NCBI GenBank assembly: GCA_015056315.1
Contig: SVGN01000006.1
Location: 1 to 64,000, forward strand
Source: Clostridiales bacterium
Lineage (GTDB): Bacteria > Bacillota > Clostridia > Christensenellales > Aristaeellaceae
Direction: 5' to 3'
DNA: 64,000 bases
The position numbers were made by a program, and so were the translations under genes. Under the pieces are notes generated by a model that was not told where the DNA came from, ran no database searches, and worked only from the letters and a program-made list of their open reading frames with translations. Shown piece by piece: positions 1 to 7,317 of the stretch; within the stretch, counting starts at the first letter, position 1; every line of letters begins with the position of its first letter.

Positions 1-22
1 CAGCGGCGTGTACGGTGGTTTC

Positions 23-173
23 GGAACCCTTGCGTAGCAAGGGATTCCTATCACCGTTTGCCGCCCGGGGAGCCGTAGGCTCCTAGGCAAACGGTGCAAA
101 AGTCGTCAAAAAAGTCGCCGTAGGCGAATTTTTTGACGAGCTGGGCCCGCCCCGGCATTATGCCGGAGCGGGC
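23..173. repeat. Cluster of four stem-loops downstream of the acyl-CoA ligase gene
   Basis: Four consecutive inverted repeats lie at 23-48, 52-96, 105-137 and 145-173. The hairpin at 145-173 is the first one met by transcription leaving the minus-strand gene that ends at 184 and is the likely terminator, although no clear U-run follows. On the minus strand the hairpins at 52-96 and 105-137 close with C(UACG)G tetraloops, and 23-48 has a similar TAC loop. No coding signal is visible in positions 1-183. Confidence 0.6.
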
Positions 174-183
174 AGACCGTATC

Positions 184-2448
184 TTACAGCTTGTTGCGCT
201 GGATCTTGCCGGAGATGGTCTTGGGCAGCTCATCCCGGAATTCCACGATGCGGGGGTACTTATAGGGTGCAGTGTGCTGCTTTACATAGTTCTGGATATC
301 CTTCTTCAGCTCGTCGGTGCCTTCGGTGCCCTTGGTGAGCACGATGCAGGCCTTGACCACCTGGCCGCGCACCTCGTCGGGCGCGCCGGTAACGCCGCAC
401 TCCAGTACATAGGGCAGCTCCATGATGACGCTCTCGATCTCGAAGGGCCCGATGCGGTAGCCGGAGGACTTGATCACGTCATCCACACGGCTCACGTACC
501 AGAAGTAGCCCTGCTCATCCTTCCAGGCCACATCGCCGGTGTGGTACCAGCCATCATGCAGCACGGCAGCGGTCTTTTCCTCGTCCCGGTAATAGCCCAG
601 GAACAGACCGCAAGGGACCTTTTCGCTGGTCTTGATGCAGATCTCGCCGCTCTGGCCGGGGGCCACCGGGTTGCCGTCAGGATCCAGCAGCTGGATGTCG
701 TACAGGGGGCTGGCCTTGCCCATGGAGCCCACCTTGTGGGCATGACCCACCAGATTGCAGATGGAGAGCGTAGTCTCGGTCTGGCCGAAGCCCTCGATCA
801 GCTGCAGGCCGGTGAGCTTTTCAAACTGATAGTACACCTCGGGGTTCAGCGCCTCACCGGCGGTGGTGGCGCGCACAACGGAGGAAAAGTCGTACTTGGT
901 CAGGTCTTCCTTGATCATCATGCGGTACATGGTGGGCGGTGCGCAGAAGGTGGTGATCCTGTGCTTGCCGAACATGGGCAGGATGTCGGCGGCATCGAAG
1001 CGGTCGAAGTCGTAGGTGAACACGCCGCCCTCGCACAGCCACTGGCCGTAGTACTTGCCCCAGAGCGCCTTGCCCCAGCCGGTATCGGAGATGGTGAAGT
1101 GCAGGCCGTTACGATGCACGCAGTGCCAGTACTTGGCGGTGATGTAGTGGCCCAGCGGGTACTTGAAGCTGTGGGTAGCGATCTTGGGGTAGCCGGTGGT
1201 GCCGGAGGTGAAGAACATGAGCATGGGCTCGTCGCCGCAGGGGGTATCCTCGGTGCGCAGGTAGCGGCGGCTGAACAGGCCGAACTCGTTGTCGTAATCG
1301 CGCCAGCCCTCGCGGCTGCCGCCTACGAGCACCTTGGTCTTCAGCGTGGGAGAGGTCTCGGCGGCCAGATCCACCTGGCGGGCCACATCGCCGTCGGCGG
1401 TGCAGAGGATGGCGCTTATGCCTGCCGCCTGGAAGCGGTACTCAAAATCGTGGGCCAGCAGCTGGTTGGTGGCAGGGATGGCGATGGCGCCCAGCTTGCA
1501 AAGGGCGGTCATGGCGGGCCAGAACTGCCAGTGGCGCTTCAAAACCAGCATCACGCGGTCGCCCTTCTTCACGCCCAGAGAAGTAAGGTAGTTGGCGGTC
1601 TGGTTGGAGAGATCCTTCATATCCTTGAAGGTGAAGCGGCGCTCCTCCTTCCGGCGGGAAACATGGAGCATGGCCAGCTTATCGGGATCCTTGCGGGCAA
1701 CGGCATCCACGATGTCGAAACCGAAGTTGAACTGATCCTCGTTGGTAAAATCGATGGAAACCAGGGAGCCGTTCTCATCCTCAACGGTGTTGATGAACTT
1801 CTTGCAGCACAGCTCCTCGTCGGTATCGGAGATGGGCACATGCTTCTCCTGCACCTCGGGGGCCACGTTGCTCTTACCGTGGAGCACCATGGCAAGGAAC
1901 AGGCACTCTTCGCCATCCACAGCGATCATGCCGTGAGGGGTGGCGGAATCGTAGTAGATGCTGTCACCCTCGTGGAGCACTTCCACCTGCTCGCCGATCT
2001 GCACCTTCAGGGAGCCCTTCAGGATCAGGTCGAATTCCTGACCGGCGTGGGTGGCCAGCTGGATGGGCTTATCCTGCTGCTCGGGCAGGTAGTCGTAGCG
2101 TACCCAGTAGGGCTCGCCGATCTTCTGGCGGAACATGGGGGCCAGGTTCTGGATGCGGATGCCCCGCTCCTTGGCGGTGGTGATGCCGTTATCCTTGCGG
2201 GTAACGGTGTAGTTGCTCAGGTGGGCGCTGGAGCCCTCCAAAAGGTCGGTCAGACCGATGCCGAAGGCAAGAGCGCATTTATGGATGAAGGAAAAAGGAA
2301 GGTCTACTTGGCCGTTTTCGTATTCCACATAGGTGCTCTCGCTCACCTGCGTGCGCAGGGCCATCTCCTCGGTGGAATAGCCCATAATGTTCCGCATCTC
2401 ACGAATACGAAGGGCGATCTCCTGAATTTGCTGTCCGGACTGGTTCAT
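184..2448 (-). CDS. HTH (XRE)-cupin-AMP-dependent acyl-CoA synthetase fusion
   Basis: A 754-residue protein with three parts. An N-terminal XRE-type helix-turn-helix (about residues 8-65) is followed by a cupin_2 barrel (about 120-190), together resembling XRE-cupin regulators. The rest is a full AMP-binding adenylate-forming enzyme with the P-loop-like FFTSGTTGYPK motif, the GFGQTET motif, YHTGD and a C-terminal SGKIQR lysine segment. Such enzymes activate a carboxylic acid with ATP and load it on CoA; the acid cannot be named from sequence. The ATG at 2448 follows AAGGAGG at good distance; an upstream in-frame ATG lacks one. The gene sits behind a T-box leader and sigma-A promoter, so it should be induced when one tRNA is uncharged. 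Clostridial proteins with this domain order are known, but the pairing with tRNA sensing is notable. Confidence 0.88.
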   Translation of the reverse strand: MNQSGQQIQEIALRIREMRNIMGYSTEEMALRTQVSESTYVEYENGQVDLPFSFIHKCALAFGIGLTDLLEGSSAHLSNYTVTRKDNGITTAKERGIRIQNLAPMFRQKIGEPYWVRYDYLPEQQDKPIQLATHAGQEFDLILKGSLKVQIGEQVEVLHEGDSIYYDSATPHGMIAVDGEECLFLAMVLHGKSNVAPEVQEKHVPISDTDEELCCKKFINTVEDENGSLVSIDFTNEDQFNFGFDIVDAVARKDPDKLAMLHVSRRKEERRFTFKDMKDLSNQTANYLTSLGVKKGDRVMLVLKRHWQFWPAMTALCKLGAIAIPATNQLLAHDFEYRFQAAGISAILCTADGDVARQVDLAAETSPTLKTKVLVGGSREGWRDYDNEFGLFSRRYLRTEDTPCGDEPMLMFFTSGTTGYPKIATHSFKYPLGHYITAKYWHCVHRNGLHFTISDTGWGKALWGKYYGQWLCEGGVFTYDFDRFDAADILPMFGKHRITTFCAPPTMYRMMIKEDLTKYDFSSVVRATTAGEALNPEVYYQFEKLTGLQLIEGFGQTETTLSICNLVGHAHKVGSMGKASPLYDIQLLDPDGNPVAPGQSGEICIKTSEKVPCGLFLGYYRDEEKTAAVLHDGWYHTGDVAWKDEQGYFWYVSRVDDVIKSSGYRIGPFEIESVIMELPYVLECGVTGAPDEVRGQVVKACIVLTKGTEGTDELKKDIQNYVKQHTAPYKYPRIVEFRDELPKTISGKIQRNKL

Positions 2449-2476
2449 TGGGCATACCTCCTTGCTTGAATGGTAA

Positions 2477-2754
2477 AGAAAAACCCGTCCCAAAGTTTTG
2501 CTTTGAGACGGGTGTTATTACACTCGCGGTACCACTCAAATTGCAGCTGTTGCTGCCACTCAACGGGTTCTGGCAAACCCTGTGCATTTACGCAGCCTCA
2601 CGGAAAGCCTTACTGGGAGAATGATTCGGGCTTTCGACTCGGAAGGGATAAGCACTTGAAACCTCTGCTGCCGGTTCGCACCAACCACCGGCTCTCTGGA
2701 AGCGTCCGTTTCGGCCGTCTTCGTCATCGTCTTTGGGATGGGTATTCAATTACA
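2477..2754 (-). promoter_or_regulatory. T-box riboswitch leader
   Basis: Read on the minus strand the leader has a Stem I with AGAGAG and the GGTG/GAACC loop elements, then the conserved T-box sequence GTGGTACCGCG (around 2525-2536), then an intrinsic terminator (stem arms 2484-2495 and 2501-2512 followed by a U-run). This is the canonical antiterminator/terminator arrangement for tRNA sensing. The region 3' of Stem I reads GTGCTTATCCC; the most natural specifier is CUU (Leu), with AUC (Ile) as alternative, so the amino acid is not settled. It lies directly upstream of the HTH-cupin-acyl-CoA ligase gene. Confidence 0.9.
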
Positions 2755-2760
2755 ATACGG

Positions 2761-2790
2761 ATGATAGCACAGTACGGGAAAGGTTGTCAA
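2761..2790 (-). promoter_or_regulatory. Sigma-A promoter of the T-box leader
   Basis: Minus-strand TTGACA (2785-2790) and TATCAT (2761-2766) are separated by 18 bp, placing the transcript start a few bases before the T-box Stem I. Confidence 0.75.
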
Positions 2791-2826
2791 TGGCACTTTT
2801 GAAAAAACATTGGGAGAACAAACCGA

Positions 2827-3645
2827 TCAACCCTCCCCCATCGCCCAGCGTAACCCCTGGGCAATGCCCCCTTCGGTGTTGGCAACGGTCACATACCCGG
2901 CAGCAGCCTTCACCTGGGCTGCACCGTTGCCCATAGCCACGCTCATGGGGTAATGGGCGATCATTTCCAGATCGTTCAGGTCGTCGCCGAAAACAGCGAT
3001 CTCCTCCCTGGCCAGCCCCAGCCGCTTACGGATCTGCTCCACCGCCCGCAGCTTGCCCGCCTCCAGCGGCACCAGCTGGATGGTGCGCCCCTGATCGGTC
3101 ACCAGCACATGGGCCAGCCCTTCGCAATCCGCCGCGATGCGCTCCCCCAGCCAGGCGGGCAGGGGCGGGCGCTCCTCCTTCAGGTCGCTGCGAAAGATGA
3201 GCGCCTTCAGCGTGCGGGAGATGGCATTCTCATCCAGCGGCAGCACGTTCTCCGGCTTCAGCTGCCAGCGGGCCAGCCGCTGCTCATCCATAGCAAAGGT
3301 AAAGGCGTGGCCATCCTCCGGCATATGCAGAGACATCTCCGCGCCCTGACAGCTGCGCACCTGCTTCAGGGCACGGCGTACCGCCTCCGGGTGCAGGCAG
3401 CAGTGGTGCAGCCCATCCTCCAGACGGAGGGTGGCACCGTTGGAGTGGATGGCCCCATCGAAGAGGGCGAACTCCTCCTCGCTCCAGCCCAGGGTGATGT
3501 GGAGCCTTGGGGAGCGGGCGGTAACGATATAGGTGCGCAGACCCTGCGCCCGCCAGTGACGGAGCGCCTCCCGGGCAGAAGTGGGGATGCGCTTATCCTC
3601 ATCCAGCAGGGTGCCGTCCAGATCGAAAAAAGCAGCTTTGACCAC
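2827..3645 (-). CDS. Cof-type HAD-superfamily phosphatase
   Basis: A 272-residue cytosolic HAD hydrolase of the Cof/YbiV type. Motif I is FFDLDGTLLD, starting about 5 residues in; a motif II Thr follows (IVTARS), and motif IV is FGDDLNDLEM near residue 220. These coordinate Mg2+ and the phospho-aspartate. The family removes phosphate from small metabolites such as sugar phosphates or cofactors; the substrate is unknown. I choose a GTG start at 3645 because GGGAGG sits correctly before it and the protein then begins just before motif I, as is usual. The longer reading back to 3750 overruns the promoter. It is a single gene, divergent from the aminotransferase. Confidence 0.85.
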   Translation of the reverse strand: MVKAAFFDLDGTLLDEDKRIPTSAREALRHWRAQGLRTYIVTARSPRLHITLGWSEEEFALFDGAIHSNGATLRLEDGLHHCCLHPEAVRRALKQVRSCQGAEMSLHMPEDGHAFTFAMDEQRLARWQLKPENVLPLDENAISRTLKALIFRSDLKEERPPLPAWLGERIAADCEGLAHVLVTDQGRTIQLVPLEAGKLRAVEQIRKRLGLAREEIAVFGDDLNDLEMIAHYPMSVAMGNGAAQVKAAAGYVTVANTEGGIAQGLRWAMGEG

Positions 3646-3689
3646 AGTTTCGCCTCCCGGTTGCAGCCCTACGGGCTGTTTACCGCCCC

Positions 3690-3719
3690 ATGATAGCACG
3701 GCGGCAAAGCGGGGGTCAA
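3690..3719 (-). promoter_or_regulatory. Promoter of the HAD phosphatase gene
   Basis: Minus-strand TTGACC (3714-3719) and TATCAT (3690-3695) are spaced by 18 bp. A short CAGCCC/GGGCTG hairpin lies in the leader at about 3664-3678. Confidence 0.65.
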
Positions 3720-3779
3720 GCCTGCGCTGCCAGGGGACAGAGAAAACCAAAACAGAACAAAAGGCGTACCAACGGCATA

Positions 3780-3808
3780 TTGTGGGAACGGGTGTAACTT
3801 GCTATAAT
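3780..3808 (+). promoter_or_regulatory. Promoter of the aminotransferase gene
   Basis: TTGTGG (3780-3785) and a perfect TATAAT (3803-3808) are spaced by 17 bp, about 60 bp before the start codon. Confidence 0.65.
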
Positions 3809-3868
3809 GTGCAGGGTGCCCGGGCATACCGGCCCTTTACCTATGCGAAAACAGAGAGGGAATGAAGC

Positions 3869-5176
3869 ATGAAGCCTTATATCGAAATGACGGCATCCGA
3901 GCTGGCGGGCGAGCTGGCGGAGCTGAAGGTACAATACAAGAAGGTGCAGTCTCTGGGCATGCAGCTGGATATGAGCCGCGGCAAGCCCTGCCAGGAGCAG
4001 CTGGATCTTTCCATGGGCATGATGGATGTGCTGGATTCCGCCTCCGACCTGACCTGTGAGGACGGCACCGACTGCCGCAACTACGGCCAGCTGACCGGCA
4101 TCCAGGAGGCCCGGGAGCTGCTGGGCGATATGATGGAGAACAACCCCAAGGACATCATCATCTACGGCAACTCCTCCCTGAACGTGATGTTCGACACCAT
4201 CAGCCGGGTATGGACCCACGGCGTGATGGGCAACACCCCCTGGTGCAAGCTGCCGGAGGTCAAGTTCCTCTGCCCCGTGCCCGGCTACGACCGGCATTTC
4301 GGCATCACCGAATACTTCGGCATCAAGAACATTCCCGTGCCCATGACCCCCGAAGGCCCGGATATGGATCTGGTGGAGAAGCTGGTCAGCGAGGATGCGA
4401 CCATCAAGGGCATCTGGTGTGTGCCCAAGTATTCCAACCCCCAGGGCATCTCCTATTCGGATGAGACCGTGCGCCGCTTTGCCCGTCTGGAGCCCGCCGC
4501 GCCGGACTTCCGCATTTTCTGGGATAATGCCTACGGCATGCACCACCTCTACGACCACCATCAGGATCACCTGATCGAGATCCTGGCCGAGTGCAAGCGC
4601 GCCGGTAACCCGGATCTGGTCTACAAGTTTGCCTCCACCTCCAAGATCACCTTCCCGGGCAGCGGCATTGCCGCCATCGCCACCAGCCCTAACAATATGG
4701 AGGATTTCCTCACCTATCTGCGCCACCAGACCATCGGCCACGACAAGGTGAACCAGCTGCGCCACGTGCGCTTCTTCAAGGACATCCACGGTATGGTGGA
4801 GCACATGCGCAAGCATGCGGACATCATCCGCCCCAAGTTCGAGGCCGTGGAGGCGATCCTGGAGAAGGATCTGGAGGGGCTGGGCATTGGCAGCTGGACC
4901 AAGCCGCTGGGCGGTTACTTCATCCTGTTCGACAGCCTGCCCGGCTGCGCCAGGGATATCGTAGCCCGGGCCAAGAAGGCCGGTGTGACCATGACCGGCG
5001 CAGGTGCCACCTGGCCCTACGGCAACGACCCGCAGGACAGCAACATCCGCATTGCGCCCACCTACCCCTGCCTGGCCGATCTGGAGACCGCCATGAAGAT
5101 CTTCACCCTGTGCGTGCGCATCTCCAGCGCCAAGAAGCTGCTGACGGAGAAGCACGGTATGCAGGCTGAGGGTTGA
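3869..5176 (+). CDS. Aminotransferase class I/II, aspartate aminotransferase-like (MocR-type fold)
   Basis: A 435-residue PLP-dependent enzyme. It has GNSSLN near residue 100 (phosphate-binding region), PGYDRHFG, the D-N-A-Y segment (FWDNAYG) around the PLP-contacting Asp, and the Schiff-base Lys in FASTSKITFPGSG near residue 258. The overall pattern matches the aminotransferase family Asp_aminotransf (PF12897), predicted to transfer amino groups between aspartate or a related amino acid and 2-oxoglutarate. The ATG at 3869 follows GAGAGGGA. The gene has its own promoter and a strong terminator at 5217-5244, so it is probably monocistronic. Confidence 0.85.
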   Translation: MKPYIEMTASELAGELAELKVQYKKVQSLGMQLDMSRGKPCQEQLDLSMGMMDVLDSASDLTCEDGTDCRNYGQLTGIQEARELLGDMMENNPKDIIIYGNSSLNVMFDTISRVWTHGVMGNTPWCKLPEVKFLCPVPGYDRHFGITEYFGIKNIPVPMTPEGPDMDLVEKLVSEDATIKGIWCVPKYSNPQGISYSDETVRRFARLEPAAPDFRIFWDNAYGMHHLYDHHQDHLIEILAECKRAGNPDLVYKFASTSKITFPGSGIAAIATSPNNMEDFLTYLRHQTIGHDKVNQLRHVRFFKDIHGMVEHMRKHADIIRPKFEAVEAILEKDLEGLGIGSWTKPLGGYFILFDSLPGCARDIVARAKKAGVTMTGAGATWPYGNDPQDSNIRIAPTYPCLADLETAMKIFTLCVRISSAKKLLTEKHGMQAEG

Positions 5177-5216
5177 TGGCGGAAGCCTACAGGTAAGAAA
5201 GCAGAATAAGCATTGC

Positions 5217-5244
5217 GCCCCCGGCCGTTTTGCCGGGGGCTTTT
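5217..5244 (+). terminator. Rho-independent terminator of the aminotransferase gene
   Basis: Stem GCCCCCGGC/GCCGGGGGC with a short loop, followed by TTTTG. Confidence 0.85.
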
Positions 5245-5297
5245 GTGTGGGGCGTGGGAGATGCTGCTTGCATTTTGGTACGGCGTACAATCCTTCC

Positions 5298-5694
5298 GGC
5301 TGCCCGCAGGGCAGACTGAGGGTGCCGAGGGAGACCCTCAGCACAACGCAAAAGGGCTGCCGCAGAGAAACCGGGAACCGGCTCCCTCTTCAGAGGGAGC
5401 TGGCTGCCCGCAGGGCAGACTGAGGGTGCCGAAGGAGACCCTCAGCACAACGCAAAAGGGCTGCCGCAGAGAAACCGGGAACCGGCTCCCTCTTCAGAGG
5501 GAGCTGGCTGCCCGCAGGGCAGACTGAGGGTGCCGAAGGAGACCCCCAGCACAACGCAAAAGGGCTGCCGCGGAAAAAACCGGGGACCGGCTCCCTCTTC
5601 AGAGGGAGCTGGCTGCCCGCAGGGCAGACTGAGGGTGCCGAAGGAGACCCCCAGCACAACGCAAAAGGGCTGCCGCAGCCTGCGGCAGCCCTTT
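5298..5694. repeat. Tandem array of a 104-bp unit, about 3.8 copies
   Basis: Units begin with GGCTGCCCGCAGGGCAGAC at 5298, 5402, 5506 and 5611, giving periods of 104, 104 and 105 bp with few differences between copies. Each unit contains two inverted repeats (CTGCCCGCAGGGCAG, and GGCTCCCTCTTCAGAGGGAGC). The last unit ends in the hairpin 5664-5694. The short ORFs that run through the array change frame between units and look non-coding. Confidence 0.9.
5664..5694. terminator. Bidirectional terminator-like hairpin
   Basis: The perfect inverted repeat AAAGGGCTGCCGCA/TGCGGCAGCCCTTT lies between the tandem array and the convergent minus-strand gene ending at 5729. It is suited to stop transcription from either side. 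Confidence 0.65.
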
Positions 5695-5728
5695 CGGCTA
5701 TACACAGCCCCCGACAGGGAGCCTTTTG

Positions 5729-6592
5729 TTACCAGGGATAGAACAGCCAGCCTACGCCGTTGCAGTTCCAGCACTTACCGTTGCCCAGACAGCTGGGGCA
5801 ATAGATCAGGGCGCGCTGCAGAGCGCCGTACACAACACCGGTGCCATCGCAGGTGGTGCAGATGGTATTGGAATGGCACTGGCCGCAGATCATCGGGGTG
5901 GGGGTGGGAGTGGGGGTAGGCGTGGGAGTGGGCGTGGGGGTAGGGGTGGGAGTCGGAGTGGGGGTAGGCGTAGGGGTGGGGGTAGGCGTAGGAGTAGGCG
6001 TGGGGATGGGGGTAGGCGTTGCGATGGGGGTGGGAGTGGGGGTGATCTGGATCAGATTACCGTTCTCGTCGTACACGCCGAGGATCTCCACCTCGCTGCG
6101 GTTGGCGGCAACGAAGCCGATGGAGCCATCGTTCAGCTGGATGGCGTACCAGCCGTTATCGGGGCCTACATAGGTATACACATCGTTGGGGTTGGCAATG
6201 GCCAGCACACCGAACTCCTTGCTGGGGCCCTTGCGGATGTTCAGCGTGGCGGTGTGGGTGATGCGCACGATGCCCTCAGCCTTGGGGCCGTCGCTGTAAT
6301 CATCCTGCACGAAGCCCATTTCCACAACGGACTTGTTGCCGGATACATAGCCGATCTGGCCCTGAGTGTAGATGATGGCATTCCAGCCGTTTTCGGTGCC
6401 CACATAGGGGTAGATGTAATCGGGCTTGGCGGTGCCGATCTTGTTGTGATCGGTGCCGGGGCCGCTGCGCACATTGAGGGAGCCGGGGCTGGTGATGCGC
6501 ACCACATTGCCCTGCTTCAGCGCCATGCCCTGCAGCGGCAGCATGCAGATGAGCACCAGCAGGCAAACAACAGCAAGCAGTTTCCGTTTCAT
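5729..6592 (-). CDS. Secreted SH3b protein with Thr-Pro repeat linker and C-terminal zinc-ribbon cysteine cluster
   Basis: A 287-residue protein. Signal peptide: MKRKLL followed by a hydrophobic stretch ending near LQGMA. Two bacterial SH3 (SH3b) domains follow, about residues 27-90 and 105-170, each with the LNVRSGP/LNIRKGP-type core. A low-complexity linker of about 25 Pro-Thr dipeptides spans roughly residues 180-235. The C-terminus carries four CxxC pairs, three within CxxCxGxG motifs as in the DnaJ cysteine-rich domain, so it probably binds two zinc ions. SH3b domains commonly bind cell wall. The ATG at 6592 follows AAAGGAG; the ATG 18 bp upstream is too close to it. Function is not known. 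The repetitive codons make this a likely slippage hotspot. Confidence 0.8.
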   Translation of the reverse strand: MKRKLLAVVCLLVLICMLPLQGMALKQGNVVRITSPGSLNVRSGPGTDHNKIGTAKPDYIYPYVGTENGWNAIIYTQGQIGYVSGNKSVVEMGFVQDDYSDGPKAEGIVRITHTATLNIRKGPSKEFGVLAIANPNDVYTYVGPDNGWYAIQLNDGSIGFVAANRSEVEILGVYDENGNLIQITPTPTPIATPTPIPTPTPTPTPTPTPTPTPTPTPTPTPTPTPTPTPTPTPMICGQCHSNTICTTCDGTGVVYGALQRALIYCPSCLGNGKCWNCNGVGWLFYPW

Positions 6593-6740
6593 AGCGATTC
6601 TCCTTTGCAAATTCGGTCATGATCTGCCGGATGGATGGCGATGCCACCATGGCGGTTTTATCTGCACGGGCTGCGAGGATGCCGTGCGCTCCGCCCCCTT
6701 CCGGCGATGCAGAGAAGATGGCGGTTTGGATCACACCTGT

Positions 6741-6746
6741 ATTATA
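6741..6746 (-). promoter_or_regulatory. Extended -10 element for the SH3b gene
   Basis: The minus strand reads ATGGTATAAT, an extended -10 (TGn before TATAAT). No good -35 is visible at 17 bp. It lies about 150 bp before the start codon. Confidence 0.5.
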
Positions 6747-6794
6747 CCATGCTTTACCACAAGTGAAAATGCTTTTTTGTAAATAACACAAGAA

Positions 6795-7200
6795 ATGACC
6801 ATCCTCGCAGAGCGGGAGCTGGGCGTGGTTCGGTTGTCCACACGGCGGGCGGGCTGCGTGGACGGAGCGGGCTGCGTGGACGGAGCGGGCTGCCCATTCC
6901 CCCGGTGCGGGGCATGGTGCCTTTCGGACGGGAGCGATGACCGTCGGGCGCTTCCACGGGGCGGGCGTGGGCAGGCACAGGCGGGAACGGACGGTTGCGG
7001 GCGGTCTGCCGGGCCCCGGCGGGGCGTGGTATCTTTCGGATGAGGGGCGGGGAGGCTTGCGAGCCGAACGCGAGAAGGCGCTGGGCACAGGCGGGAGCGG
7101 TGACCGGCGGGCGCTTCCACGGCGGGCGGGCGCGGACAAGCACTGGCGGGAACGGACGGTTGCGGGTGGGCTGCCGGGCCCCGGCGGGGCGTGATCAGCC
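6795..7200. repeat. GC-rich intergenic region with duplicated modules
   Basis: A strongly GC-rich stretch with no convincing gene. A segment of about 85 bp (GGGCGCTTCCACGG ... GGGCCCCGGCGGGGCGTG) occurs near 6948-7030 and again near 7108-7193, about 160 bp apart. A shorter tandem GCTGCGTGGACGGAGCGG motif lies near 6856-6890. ORFs on both strands through it lack ribosome binding sites and resemble no family I know. Confidence 0.6.
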
Positions 7201-7265
7201 ATCAGGAGCCGATCACGGGCAGGCGGATGAACAGCCCCCCGCGGCACACGACCGGGCAAACACGG

Positions 7266-7295
7266 TTGCCAAAGGGGGCGGCCATCCTGTATGAT
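7266..7295 (+). promoter_or_regulatory. Promoter of the AlaX-like gene
   Basis: TTGCCA (7266-7271) and TATGAT (7290-7295) are spaced by 18 bp, directly upstream of GGAGGG and the ATG. Confidence 0.6.
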
Positions 7296-7317
7296 AGGAG
7301 CCGGAGGGTGATCAACA

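Noticed and set aside
133-2469. Long plus-strand ORF (778 codons) opposite the acyl-CoA ligase gene
   Set aside because: It is antisense to a gene with complete motifs, has no ribosome binding site and no recognisable protein features, only Leu/Ala/Gly/His-rich shadow sequence typical of GC-rich DNA.
5329-5774. Short ORFs across the 104-bp tandem repeats
   Set aside because: The period is not a multiple of three, so each unit is read in a different frame; no start signals.
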